Below are positions 1 to 8,752 of a stretch of 64,000 bases of DNA, piece by piece. The DNA lies in the NCBI GenBank assembly GCA_946628415.1, contig CAMOWK010000001.1, forward strand, positions 248,001 through 312,000, written 5' to 3'. Origin of the DNA: an uncultured Lachnospiraceae bacterium (lineage in GTDB: Bacteria; Bacillota; Clostridia; Lachnospirales; Lachnospiraceae). Under the pieces are notes generated by a model. That model ran no database searches and was not told where the DNA came from. It was given only the letters and a program-made list of their open reading frames with translations. A program made the position numbers and the translations under genes. Numbering within the stretch: the first letter of the stretch is position 1; the number at the start of each line of letters is the position of its first letter.

Positions 1-2352
1 ATAATAGTCCGCCAGCTTGCCATGAGCCGCTCTGTGTCCCGGGAATATTTCAACTGTTTTTTTATGATAAGCTATTGCCTCATCATCCCTGTCCATTCTT
101 TCAAGATAAAGCCCGTATTCATAGAATACATCCGGATCCTCCGGGAATATTTCGAGCATCTTTTTATACTCTTCATCAGCCGGTATATTACCGATTTCAA
201 GCACATCGGTCTTAAGCCAGTGAGCCCTTCTTGATTTATTGTCCATTTCTATAGCTTTTTCAGCAAGCATGAGACACTTATCAAGGAGTTTCTGCTTTAC
301 ATTCCCTTCTTCCGCGGTTCTCGCAAGGTTATATACGCTGACGCCGTATTCGATAGTAAACTCAAGCTTATCTTCAATGTCACAGTTTTCTTCGTCTATC
401 CCTTCATAAAGCCTATCGTATATATCACATGATTCTTTATATTTACCTTCCTGCCTGTACCTTTTGGCAATCTCGGCATCAAGTCCCATACTCTTTATTT
501 CATTTTTCTCAGCTTCTCCAAGCATCTCGTCAAAGAGGTCATATCTTTCGTATGCATTATATACCTTGGCTGCATAAATGTAGCTCCTGGTATAATCAGG
601 CATGGCGCTCACAATTGTCCAGAAATCATTTAGCACCTGCTGTGCATTTCTAAGATTATATGCAGCTTCCTGACGAAGTATATACGCAGGTATATATTCA
701 TGATTATCTTCTATGAAACCATTCCAGAGATCCATCGCCTCTTCATATCTGTTAAACTCATGAAGAAGCTGCCCCTTAACGAATCTGTATCTGAACTTTT
801 CATCATCACGGACAGCTCTTGTCATGGCATAATCCATGTTTTTAAGTGCAGCTTCCTGATCACCCATATCCTTATAGCAAAGTGAAAGAAGATAATAGCT
901 GTAACCTACTCTTTCGAGTCTCTTACTGTCCTGCTCGGAGAGTTCCTGCTGAGGATCTTTTTCATACCTTTCATAAAGCTCAACAAGATACTTCTGCCAC
1001 TCTAAAATATAAGGATAAGCTTCCTTATAATTCTCATCCCTTATATAACATCTTCCCATAAGGTTATAGTAGCTGTATCTGTTTTCCTCATCAGGTTCTA
1101 CCTTCCTAAGGAGTTCCCGAGCCTTTTCAGCATTTTCCTGTCTCAGATAACACCAGCCAAGCTCTATATAATTCTTAATTATCTCAGGTTCTTCTTCTAT
1201 TAATTTCTCATAATACTGGATGAGCCTTCCGTCAACAACCTCTATAAACTTTTCTATGTCAGTATTCTGATCGGCAAATTCCGCAGCAAGAAGAAGATCC
1301 TCGTCAGACTTAACATAGTCACCTTTAAGGAAGTAGTATATGGATCTCGCATAATTTGCTATCACATAGTGGTGTTCCTTATCAAGAACCTTATCAAGAG
1401 CCGCTTTCACCGCATCCGGAATACTGTCCGGAGAAAGTCCCAGTTCCCTCACACATATAACATAGCCATAGGCAAGATTGGCAAGTGTAAAATTGTCATA
1501 AATCTGTACATTCTCATCTGTAAGAAATCTCTCACATATAGTGAGCATTTCCTCATATCTGCCCTTATATTCAAGAAACTTTATAACCCCAATCATTTCA
1601 AACGGATGATAGATATCTGACTTACGAAGAGAAAGTATTCTTCCACCAAGCTCATCTATAATCTTCGGTATATCTTCCTCCGGCGTGTATCTGTTTGATA
1701 CGGCATTATAGCAGTTATATAAAGAACTTACATTTGAAATGTATTTATCGTCATCAGAGATTTCCGACTCATCCTCGTAATTATAATCCGACTCAATACT
1801 TATATCAAAAAGCTCTTTATAATCAAAATCCTCTCTCTTTATGATGGCATCAAATGTAAAATAATTATCCTCATCAATATGACTTATTACAAATCTGATG
1901 TAATTCTCAGGAAACTTTTCAATAAGTGTCTCTGCTTCATCCTTAATACTAAATATCCTGTCAAGGAACATCCACACCTCACGTGGAAGCTGGAAACATT
2001 CCATCATAAGAACAAGCAGCTGTTCCCTTACTGTATCGACAGTGTCAAGTCCAAGAACAAGTGGGTTATCTGCCCACTTTTCCCACTCGCCTACATTCCT
2101 TCTTCTCGGAATGTCATTATAGATTTCCTTTGCCTCATTTATAAGCAGTTCTACAGGTGAAAGCTCTGTCTCCTTCGGTTTTTCTCTCATAAGCCTTACA
2201 GCTTCTTCAAATGCCTCGCGAAGAGCCTTAAACCCTTCAGGATCATCCTCGGGATTATACTCCGGAAGTTTAGTCCTGTATGCATTTCTTATCTCATTTT
2301 CATCTTCTGTCGGTTCTATTCCAAGAAGCTGCCAAATCTTCTTATATTCCAT
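1..2352 (-). CDS. J-domain-like protein with TPR-type helical repeats, 3' end beyond window
   Basis: The reading frame stays open for 784 codons to base 1, so the C-terminus lies outside the window. The first ~60 residues resemble the divergent J-domains (DnaJ-like, Hsp70 co-chaperone) of Lachnospiraceae, starting MEYKKIWQLLGIEPTEDENE, but the canonical HPD tripeptide is replaced by NPE at residues 33-35. The remainder is Tyr/Glu/Leu-rich helical sequence with repeated TPR-like signatures such as NYIELGWCYLRQENAEKA and RYSYYNLMGRCYIRDENYKE. No signal peptide or membrane segment is visible. The start is fixed by a GGGGAG ribosome-binding site about 7 nt upstream. It follows def by about 60 nt and may be co-transcribed with it. 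A chaperone-adaptor role is inferred; the partner is unknown. Confidence 0.75.
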   Translation of the reverse strand, partial: MEYKKIWQLLGIEPTEDENEIRNAYRTKLPEYNPEDDPEGFKALREAFEEAVRLMREKPKETELSPVELLINEAKEIYNDIPRRRNVGEWEKWADNPLVLGLDTVDTVREQLLVLMMECFQLPREVWMFLDRIFSIKDEAETLIEKFPENYIRFVISHIDEDNYFTFDAIIKREDFDYKELFDISIESDYNYEDESEISDDDKYISNVSSLYNCYNAVSNRYTPEEDIPKIIDELGGRILSLRKSDIYHPFEMIGVIKFLEYKGRYEEMLTICERFLTDENVQIYDNFTLANLAYGYVICVRELGLSPDSIPDAVKAALDKVLDKEHHYVIANYARSIYYFLKGDYVKSDEDLLLAAEFADQNTDIEKFIEVVDGRLIQYYEKLIEEEPEIIKNYIELGWCYLRQENAEKARELLRKVEPDEENRYSYYNLMGRCYIRDENYKEAYPYILEWQKYLVELYERYEKDPQQELSEQDSKRLERVGYSYYLLSLCYKDMGDQEAALKNMDYAMTRAVRDDEKFRYRFVKGQLLHEFNRYEEAMDLWNGFIEDNHEYIPAYILRQEAAYNLRNAQQVLNDFWTIVSAMPDYTRSYIYAAKVYNAYERYDLFDEMLGEAEKNEIKSMGLDAEIAKRYRQEGKYKESCDIYDRLYEGIDEENCDIEDKLEFTIEYGVSVYNLARTAEEGNVKQKLLDKCLMLAEKAIEMDNKSRRAHWLKTDVLEIGNIPADEEYKKMLEIFPEDPDVFYEYGLYLERMDRDDEAIAYHKKTVEIFPGHRAAHGKLADYY

Positions 2353-2412
2353 CTTATGATTCTCCCCAAATACTTATAACCCACATATGAACCATCTGAT
2401 TCGTCAAAAAGT

Positions 2413-2925
2413 TTACTCATAATCCTCTTCGTCATCAAAGTCATCCTGTTCTTCCGGCTCCGGTGGAGTAGCAGGATGAACTCCTCCTATAGCAAGATCC
2501 TTATAAAGAACCCCATCAAGATGATCCAGCTCATGGCATATACATCTTGCCTTAAGCCCTTCACCTTCAACCGTAATCTCATTCATATCCATATCAAGTG
2601 CCTTACATATTACATGTGAAGGTCTTGTAACTTCACCGACAAGTCCCGGAAGAGAAAGACAGCCTTCTTCTCCTGTCTGTTCCCCGTCAGACTCGATTAT
2701 TTCAGGATTGATAAGGCATAACGGATCATCATCCATTACATCTATAACCACTATCCTCTTAAGTATACCTACCTGAGGCGCAGCAAGTCCGACTCCGTTT
2801 GATTCATACATAGTATCGAACATATCCTCTATAAGTTCCCTTATTCTCGGGGTCATTTCTTTAACCGGTTTAGCCTTCTTACGAAGTATGTCATCACCGT
2901 CAAGTCTGATATTTCTAAGTGCCAT
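2413..2925 (-). CDS. def: Peptide deformylase
   Basis: Removes the N-terminal formyl group from nascent polypeptides. All three family motifs are present (numbering from MALRN): GVGLAAPQVG at 44-53, EGCLSLP at 87-93 and HELDH at 131-135, giving the metal ligands Cys89, His131 and His135 and catalytic Glu132. The product is 170 residues, normal for the family except for a strongly acidic tail (about residues 156-170, EQDDFDDEEDYE) absent from many homologues. A GTG at 2940 is in frame, but the GAGGTGG ribosome-binding site lies between it and the ATG at 2925, so the ATG is chosen. The gene follows priA by 18 nt in a translation/replication housekeeping operon. Confidence 0.97.
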   Translation of the reverse strand: MALRNIRLDGDDILRKKAKPVKEMTPRIRELIEDMFDTMYESNGVGLAAPQVGILKRIVVIDVMDDDPLCLINPEIIESDGEQTGEEGCLSLPGLVGEVTRPSHVICKALDMDMNEITVEGEGLKARCICHELDHLDGVLYKDLAIGGVHPATPPEPEEQDDFDDEEDYE

Positions 2926-2943
2926 TATTATCCACCTCACTAA

Positions 2944-4956
2944 TCAAAGCATAGCAATCGGCTCGTAATCAAAAAGAGCCGCAACATCTTTTCCATTATA
3001 ATCCGAAGTGAGCATATCTTCCACAATAACTTCACTCTTTTTGAGAAGGCTTTCATCCTCGGTTTTTATATAAATCACACGTCTGAAAATATTGTTTAAC
3101 CTTGAAACCTTGGCAACTCCGGGGCCTATAACGCTTACAGCTTTTCCATTTAACTTTTCCCTGATTTTAAATGCCATTCTTTCAGCAGCCCCATCTAAAA
3201 GTTCTTCGTCCGATGACGTAATAAGTATGCCCATCATCTTATAAACGGGAGGGAAATGCAGTGCCTTCCTGTATGCCATTTCAAGCTCATAAAATCCTTT
3301 GTAATCCTGTTTTGCAGCAGCCTGAATCGCATAATTATCCGGCATGTAGGTCTGTATTATTACATCGCCCTTTTTATCCTTCCTTCCGGCTCTTCCGGCA
3401 GCCTGGGTAAGTATATCAAATGTCCTTTCCGGAGCAAGATAATCATCATTAAAAAGTCCCATATCGGCAAGCAGAACACCTACAACTGTTACATCCGGGA
3501 AGTCATGCCCTTTAACTATCATCTGCGTTCCTATAAGGCATCCGGCACCTTTCTTTCTAAATGCTTCAAGGATTTCCCCGTGAGAACCCTTTTTCCCTGT
3601 AGTATCCTTATCCATTCTGAATAAAGGAAGATCAGGGAAAAGTCTTCTTACCTCTGCCGCAACCTTTTCAGTTCCTATCCCAAAGCCGGCAATAAACTTT
3701 GATCCACAAGCAGGGCATGCCTTAGGTGCAGCCTCCGTATGTCCGCAGTAATGGCACATCATCACATTTCCTCTGTGAAGAGAAAGTGACACTGAACAGT
3801 TCGGACATTTGACAGTCTCACCGCAGCTTCTGCAGGATATAAAACTGTTATATCCTCTCTTATTAAGAAAGAGCATGATCTTCTCATCCCTTTCATAAGC
3901 AGCTTTCATCTTGTCATAGAGAAGTCCTGAAATGATACTCTTATTACCTTCCTTCAGTTCCTCCCTAAGATCTATGATATTCACATCAGGAAGCCTTCCT
4001 GCCGCTCTGTCCGGAAGTTCCCACAACTTGTATTCACCACTCACAGCTTTGCTGTAGCTTTCAACGGATGGGGTCGCGGAACCTAAGACAACTGAAGCAC
4101 TGCTTAGTCGTGCTAGCTCTATAGCTATCTCTCTTGCATGATAACAGGGAACTATTTCACTCTTATATGCTGAGTCATGTTCCTCATCGATTATGATAAG
4201 TCCGACGTCAGGAAAAGGTGTAAAAAGCGCCGATCTTGGTCCTATGACTATATCCGTTTCACCTGACTTTGCCTTTTCAAATTCTCTGTACTTTTCGCCG
4301 GCAGCCATACTTGAATTCATAACAGAAACCCTGTCACCGTAGACATTCCTGAACCTTGAAACCATCTGATAGGTAAGCGCGATTTCAGGAACAAGTATAA
4401 CGACCTGTCTGTTCATTTCGGTAATATGCTTCGCCAGTCTTATGTAAACCTCTGTCTTTCCGCTTCCGGTAATACCATGAAGAAGATAGGTCTTTCTTAT
4501 ACCATTATCAAAATCAGAGATAAATTCATTTACTATATTTCTTTGAGACTCGGAAAGGTCGTTTACTGCATCCTGTCCGCCAAGTGTAAAAGACACCGCT
4601 TTTTTTGCGGATCTTTTTGCGACAATCCTTTTTACCGGCATTATAGTCATGAGCGAGTTTATCATGGTTCCGCCGTAAGTATCATGCATAAATGATGCAA
4701 GCTTTATAAACTTGCTTTCAAGCGTAAGACTTCCTTCGCTCTTTCCTGATATTTTCTTAAGCTTATTCACGTCATAGGATGGTGTATCACTTATATTTGT
4801 GACATAACCTTTTCGCTCTTTGTTGCCCTTCCCAAAAGGTATCTTTACAACGTCACCGACCATTATATCCATATCATCAGGAATAATATACTGAAATGTC
4901 CTGTCGATATCCTTATGCGAAATATCTATTATTATGTCTGCATAACGATCTGCCAC
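2944..4956 (-). CDS. priA: Primosomal protein N' (replication restart helicase PriA)
   Basis: Superfamily 2 DNA helicase that reloads the replisome at collapsed forks. Visible are Walker A (GITGSGKTEVY, about residue 161), Walker B DEEH (about 257), the zinc-binding region with paired Cys (CRSCG, CPNCS, CHYCG, CPACGS, about 376-420) and the C-terminal helicase core (QAAGRAGRKDKKGDVIIQ). At 670 residues it is shorter than many homologues (about 730-800), mainly in the N-terminal DNA-binding region. The start codon is GTG preceded by GGAGG. It sits between rpoZ and def, as commonly seen in Firmicutes, although the coaBC gene often found between rpoZ and priA is absent here. Confidence 0.96.
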   Translation of the reverse strand: MADRYADIIIDISHKDIDRTFQYIIPDDMDIMVGDVVKIPFGKGNKERKGYVTNISDTPSYDVNKLKKISGKSEGSLTLESKFIKLASFMHDTYGGTMINSLMTIMPVKRIVAKRSAKKAVSFTLGGQDAVNDLSESQRNIVNEFISDFDNGIRKTYLLHGITGSGKTEVYIRLAKHITEMNRQVVILVPEIALTYQMVSRFRNVYGDRVSVMNSSMAAGEKYREFEKAKSGETDIVIGPRSALFTPFPDVGLIIIDEEHDSAYKSEIVPCYHAREIAIELARLSSASVVLGSATPSVESYSKAVSGEYKLWELPDRAAGRLPDVNIIDLREELKEGNKSIISGLLYDKMKAAYERDEKIMLFLNKRGYNSFISCRSCGETVKCPNCSVSLSLHRGNVMMCHYCGHTEAAPKACPACGSKFIAGFGIGTEKVAAEVRRLFPDLPLFRMDKDTTGKKGSHGEILEAFRKKGAGCLIGTQMIVKGHDFPDVTVVGVLLADMGLFNDDYLAPERTFDILTQAAGRAGRKDKKGDVIIQTYMPDNYAIQAAAKQDYKGFYELEMAYRKALHFPPVYKMMGILITSSDEELLDGAAERMAFKIREKLNGKAVSVIGPGVAKVSRLNNIFRRVIYIKTEDESLLKKSEVIVEDMLTSDYNGKDVAALFDYEPIAML

Positions 4957-4987
4957 GCTGTAAAAACCTCCAAAAATTTATAAATAA

Positions 4988-5016
4988 GGAGCCAGAAACC
5001 TTTTCGCTCTGACTCC
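4988..5016 (-). terminator. Weak hairpin between rpoZ and priA
   Basis: A 9-bp stem (4988-4996 with 5008-5016, one G-U pair in the minus-strand RNA) with an 11-nt loop follows rpoZ and is succeeded by an A/U-rich stretch rather than a clean U tract. It may partially terminate or stabilise the rpoZ mRNA; full termination is doubtful because the operon appears to continue. Confidence 0.3.
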
Positions 5017-5030
5017 CCAACTTAATCTCT

Positions 5031-5264
5031 TTACTCGTCTCCGACAATCTTAACCTTGCCCTGATAAAGCTCTTCAACTGCTATTGAAAGCGGCTTCATA
5101 TTCTTTGAGTTGCTTACGAGCGGTTCAGAACCGTCAACAATCTGTCTTGCTCTTTTTGCTGTAGCAAGTACTATGGAATATCTGCTCTGAACTACCGGCT
5201 GTTCGCCCGGTTCTACTTCACTGTTTACGACCTCCATAAGGTCTGTATATGATGGATGTAACAT
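5031..5264 (-). CDS. rpoZ: DNA-directed RNA polymerase subunit omega
   Basis: Small RNA polymerase assembly subunit. The 77-residue product carries the conserved omega core (SRYSIVLATAKRARQIVDG, residues 27-45) that folds on the C-terminus of beta-prime, and the following PLVSNSKNMKPLSIAVEELY helix. A GGAG ribosome-binding site precedes the ATG at 5264. It lies directly downstream of gmk (37-nt gap) and upstream of priA, the usual Firmicutes order. No unusual features. Confidence 0.95.
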   Translation of the reverse strand: MLHPSYTDLMEVVNSEVEPGEQPVVQSRYSIVLATAKRARQIVDGSEPLVSNSKNMKPLSIAVEELYQGKVKIVGDE

Positions 5265-5301
5265 TTCTTTTCTCCTTTCATCCTCATCTTTCTATGTTAT
5301 C

Positions 5302-5922
5302 TTATTTGCCGTATGCTCTTAGCTCGGCAACAAGGTTCTTAGCAAATTCTTCACGTTCTTCTTTTCTGCAGTGTTTTGAAATGATGATTGAATTAACCGT
5401 ATCTATACATGTATCTATATCATCATTTATAACTATATACTCATATTCGGAAATTACTTCAGATTCTTCAGCCGCTCTTATAACCCTCTTATGGATTACA
5501 TCCTCAGACTCCGTTCCTCTTTTATGAAGTCTTTCAAGAAGAGTATCGACATCCTTCGTGCATATAAATATAAGCACTGCATCAGGGTACTGTTTCTTTA
5601 TGTTCATGGCGCCCTGTACTTCGATTTCAAGGATTACATCCCTGCCGGCATTTATCTCATCTTCCACAAATTTTCTCGGAGTACCGTAGAAATTGTCTAC
5701 ATACTGAGCCCACTCTATAAAGCCGTTATAATCAATGAGGTTCTTGAATTCACTAACGCTCTTGAAGTAGTACTCTCTTCCGTCTACTTCGCCTTCTCTG
5801 GGCGCCCTTGTAGTGGCAGATACAGAAAGGCTGTAACCATACTTATCTACCAGACCCTTTACGACAGTTCCTTTACCTGCCCCCGAAAAACCTGAAATTA
5901 CTATCAGCTTACCTTTATTCAA
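5302..5922 (-). CDS. gmk: Guanylate kinase
   Basis: Phosphorylates GMP to GDP with ATP, feeding GTP and (p)ppGpp pools. The P-loop GFSGAGKGT is at residues 10-18, the GMP-binding region includes TTRAPREGEVDGREYYF (about 37-53), and the EVQGAMNIKK segment follows. Length 206 aa is typical. The predicted initiator is TTG at 5922, with AGGTG about 8 nt upstream; it overlaps the end of yicC by 8 nt, indicating translational coupling. The remA gene (DUF370) frequently found between these two genes in Firmicutes is missing here. Confidence 0.97.
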   Translation of the reverse strand: MNKGKLIVISGFSGAGKGTVVKGLVDKYGYSLSVSATTRAPREGEVDGREYYFKSVSEFKNLIDYNGFIEWAQYVDNFYGTPRKFVEDEINAGRDVILEIEVQGAMNIKKQYPDAVLIFICTKDVDTLLERLHKRGTESEDVIHKRVIRAAEESEVISEYEYIVINDDIDTCIDTVNSIIISKHCRKEEREEFAKNLVAELRAYGK

Positions 5923-6793
5923 TATTCTGCACCTGCTCTCTTATCTTCTCAATAATAGTCTTCAGTTCAATTCCTATATCTGTGACCTTGAGTGAATCCG
6001 ACTTGGAAAGAATGGTATTCGCTTCGCGATTCATTTCCTGTATGATGAAATCCATCTTCCTTCCGACTGCGCCACCCTCATCAAGGATCTTCATACAGGA
6101 GGAAACATGGCTTCTGAGCCTTGTTATTTCCTCATCAACTGCAATCTTATCTGCATAGATTGTAACTTCCGTCATAACCCTGGCAGCATCAACATTAGCA
6201 TCTCCCAAAAGTTCAGCTATACGTTCAGTAAGCTTACTCTTATATTCCTCGATGATCTTCGGACACATATCTTCGATAACACTGACAAGTTCCGTCATAC
6301 GACTAAGCTTTTCCTGCATATCCTTCTTCAGGTTTTCGCCTTCCGTCTCACGAGCTTTAGTAAAGTTTTCAAGTGCCGAAAGAAGCGTCTTCTCAAGATC
6401 AGGATAGAGTTCGTCATCATCACTGAAATCTTCTTCAAGTGTCAAAACTTCCGGAAATCTTGCAAGTACAGTAGGCTTAAAATCCTCAGTCAGTTTAAAG
6501 TCCTGTCTCATCTCTCCGAGATAAGCCATGTATTCACTTGCAATATCTTTGTTATATCTAACAGAATAATTTGAATTCTTAAGACTTTCAAATGTAATGA
6601 ATACGTCTACTTTGCCGCGTTCTATATGTTCTTTTAAACAGGATCTCAGTTCAGCCTCATAACGGTTAAACCTTCTTGGCATTTTGATCGTAAAATCCGA
6701 ATATCTGTGGTTCACAGACTTCATTTCTATAATAATCTTCTTTTCATCGTCGGTATATTCGCTTCTTCCGAAGCCGGTCATACTTCTTATCAT
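5915..6793 (-). CDS. yicC: YicC/YloC family endoribonuclease
   Basis: The 292-residue protein begins with the family hallmark MIRSMTGFGRSEY and ends with the DUF1732 region (MDFIIQEMNREANTILSKS...), matching YicC/YloC proteins, which are metal-dependent endoribonucleases implicated in small-RNA turnover in E. coli and B. subtilis. Charged helical sequence fills the middle. It is the first gene of the yicC-gmk-rpoZ-priA-def run and overlaps gmk by 8 nt. A GGGG-type ribosome-binding site precedes the ATG. The 89-nt gap to rqcH holds no recognisable hairpin. Confidence 0.93.
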   Translation of the reverse strand: MIRSMTGFGRSEYTDDEKKIIIEMKSVNHRYSDFTIKMPRRFNRYEAELRSCLKEHIERGKVDVFITFESLKNSNYSVRYNKDIASEYMAYLGEMRQDFKLTEDFKPTVLARFPEVLTLEEDFSDDDELYPDLEKTLLSALENFTKARETEGENLKKDMQEKLSRMTELVSVIEDMCPKIIEEYKSKLTERIAELLGDANVDAARVMTEVTIYADKIAVDEEITRLRSHVSSCMKILDEGGAVGRKMDFIIQEMNREANTILSKSDSLKVTDIGIELKTIIEKIREQVQNIE

Positions 6794-6882
6794 GTTAAAC
6801 CCCTATATGATTATAGTCGTTCCCACTATGTGCATAGCTAAATGATTATAGCATAAATCCTTTATTTTGTGAAGAGCCCGAG

Positions 6883-8676
6883 CTATTTCCTTGTTTTATC
6901 ATCCAAAACTCTTTTAACTTTTTCAAGTGAAGGCGCTATGGTAAGCGAGTAATTGGTATGATATATAACATATCCCGGATTTGCGGCAGGCGGTTTTCTC
7001 AGGTTCTTTCTTTCCGTATAATCTATCTCAACTCTTGGACTGTCTTTACCGTCTGAATAGTACGCTGCAACGGCGGCAGCAATCTCATATATATGATCCG
7101 GCAGCTCCGAAGTGTCCTTTCTTTTAACTATAACATGGCTTCCCGGCATTTTCTTTGCGTGAAACCACATATCGGAACCGTTAGCCATTTTAAATGTCAG
7201 CATGTCATTTTGAATATTGTTTCTGCCGACATAAATATCATATCCATCTTCTGTTACAAAGTGAAGCGGTATGCTTTTATCCGTATTCTTCTTTCCCTTT
7301 GTCCTGCCCTTTCTTTCTATTATCCTGCTTTCAATAAGCTCATCCTTAATGGCATTTATATCCTCTTCTTTTTCCGCAATGCTAAGTGCATGCTTTACAG
7401 AAAGCAGATAATCAAGATCATTTTTTGTAGTTTCTATAAGAGTGGAAAGCGCCTCCTTGGTTCTCTTTTTCTTTGCATATCTTTCAAAATACTTTTGAGA
7501 GTTTTCCGAAATACTCTTTGTTTCATCAAGAGGAATTGTGACCTCTTTATTATCGTAATAATTAACGCATGTAAGGCTCTTTGCGCCCGGAAGAAGAGAA
7601 TACCCGTATGTATTGATAAGCTCACCGTAAACCTTATTTTTTTCCATATCAAGAGTATCCTTCATCTGGATAGTCTGAAGATTCAGTTTTCTGGCGGTTC
7701 TCTCGATTGAAGTATTGATTATCTGCCTGAGATCGGATGATTTCTGACGTATTCTCGACATAGCCTGCTTTTTACTGTAGTAATCAGTAAGAAGCTCTGA
7801 TACTGACATATAGCTTTCTTTATTTAGAGCATCGTAAATACTCATCGGAAATACAGAAAACTCTTTGGGCTCCCCTCCCTCAAAATAGATAAAGGGTTTA
7901 TAGTCACCCGACTCTGCCTCTTTGGTAAATTCCGAAAACTCTTTATATAATTTCCTGATACCATTCTCTGAAATACCATCACCGGCATTTTCTTTTTCAC
8001 CAAGCGAAGCCGTACTAAAATCAGCATCCAGTCCTGCCCTGAAGCAGATTTCCGCCGCAGTAACATAAGACATACCGGAAAATGAACCGCTGAGTGATTT
8101 TGCAACTCCAAGAGGTTTTGATAAAACAAGTTCAGAAAACAATTCAAATGTAACGCCAAACGGACTTACTTTATCACCCTTAGGAGGCATAACATACATC
8201 CTGCCCGGAAGAACCTCTCTTACAGAGCTTATATCATGTGATACATGCTTGATACTGTCCAGTATCATATCATCCTGATCGACAAAAATAATATTGCTGT
8301 ATCTTCCCATCATTTCAACTATGAGCTTTTTACGGCAGATATCACCCATCTCATCCAGATGCTCCACAGTAAATATCAGTATTCTTTCATTATCAGGCTG
8401 AGCTATATCTATAAGCCTGCCATTACCAAGATGCTTTCTGAGAAGCATCAGAAAGGAAGGTGCCGAAAGAGGGGACACTTCTTTTTCTTTAGTGAAACGT
8501 ATGAGAGGAAGGCTTGCATCAACCGATATGGACAGTTTCATGGTTTCGCTGTTATTCTTTATAACAAGAACGATTGCATCCTTCTCCGGCTGCTGGATCT
8601 TATAAATCCTGCCGCCTAAAGCCTTATCTTCTATCTCTTTTTTTATACATCCAATTGTAAAGCCGTCGTATGCCAT
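6883..8676 (-). CDS. rqcH: Ribosome quality control protein RqcH (NFACT family)
   Basis: Bacterial Rqc2/NEMF homologue that binds obstructed 50S subunits and recruits tRNA-Ala to add C-terminal Ala tails; older annotations call it fibronectin-binding protein. Evidence is the NFACT-N start (MAYDGFTIGCIKKEIEDKAL), a central coiled-coil/HhH stretch (about residues 310-460) and the C-terminal NFACT-R domain (HFVTEDGYDIYVGRNNIQND, DMWFHAKKMPGSHVIV, about 475-530). Length 597 aa is typical. No signal peptide is present, which argues against a true adhesin. It is separated from glgA by a strong hairpin and is probably transcribed separately. Confidence 0.94.
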   Translation of the reverse strand: MAYDGFTIGCIKKEIEDKALGGRIYKIQQPEKDAIVLVIKNNSETMKLSISVDASLPLIRFTKEKEVSPLSAPSFLMLLRKHLGNGRLIDIAQPDNERILIFTVEHLDEMGDICRKKLIVEMMGRYSNIIFVDQDDMILDSIKHVSHDISSVREVLPGRMYVMPPKGDKVSPFGVTFELFSELVLSKPLGVAKSLSGSFSGMSYVTAAEICFRAGLDADFSTASLGEKENAGDGISENGIRKLYKEFSEFTKEAESGDYKPFIYFEGGEPKEFSVFPMSIYDALNKESYMSVSELLTDYYSKKQAMSRIRQKSSDLRQIINTSIERTARKLNLQTIQMKDTLDMEKNKVYGELINTYGYSLLPGAKSLTCVNYYDNKEVTIPLDETKSISENSQKYFERYAKKKRTKEALSTLIETTKNDLDYLLSVKHALSIAEKEEDINAIKDELIESRIIERKGRTKGKKNTDKSIPLHFVTEDGYDIYVGRNNIQNDMLTFKMANGSDMWFHAKKMPGSHVIVKRKDTSELPDHIYEIAAAVAAYYSDGKDSPRVEIDYTERKNLRKPPAANPGYVIYHTNYSLTIAPSLEKVKRVLDDKTRK

Positions 8677-8715
8677 TTCATTATTCCCGTTTTTCTTGAG
8701 TTTGTATTCATAAAC

Positions 8716-8742
8716 AACGGGGACGTATGATGCGTCCCCGTT
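8716..8742 (-). terminator. Hairpin downstream of glgA
   Basis: A perfect 10-bp GC-rich stem (AACGGGGACG at 8716-8725 with its complement at 8733-8742) with a 7-nt loop lies 10 nt after the glgA stop codon. In the minus-strand RNA the stem is followed by GUUUAUG rather than a long U tract, so termination may be incomplete. Confidence 0.5.
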
Positions 8743-8752
8743 ACGAAAACTC

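Noticed and set aside
2926..2940. GTG start for peptide deformylase at 2940
   Set aside because: The GAGGTGG ribosome-binding site lies between this GTG and the ATG at 2925, so the ATG is the real start.
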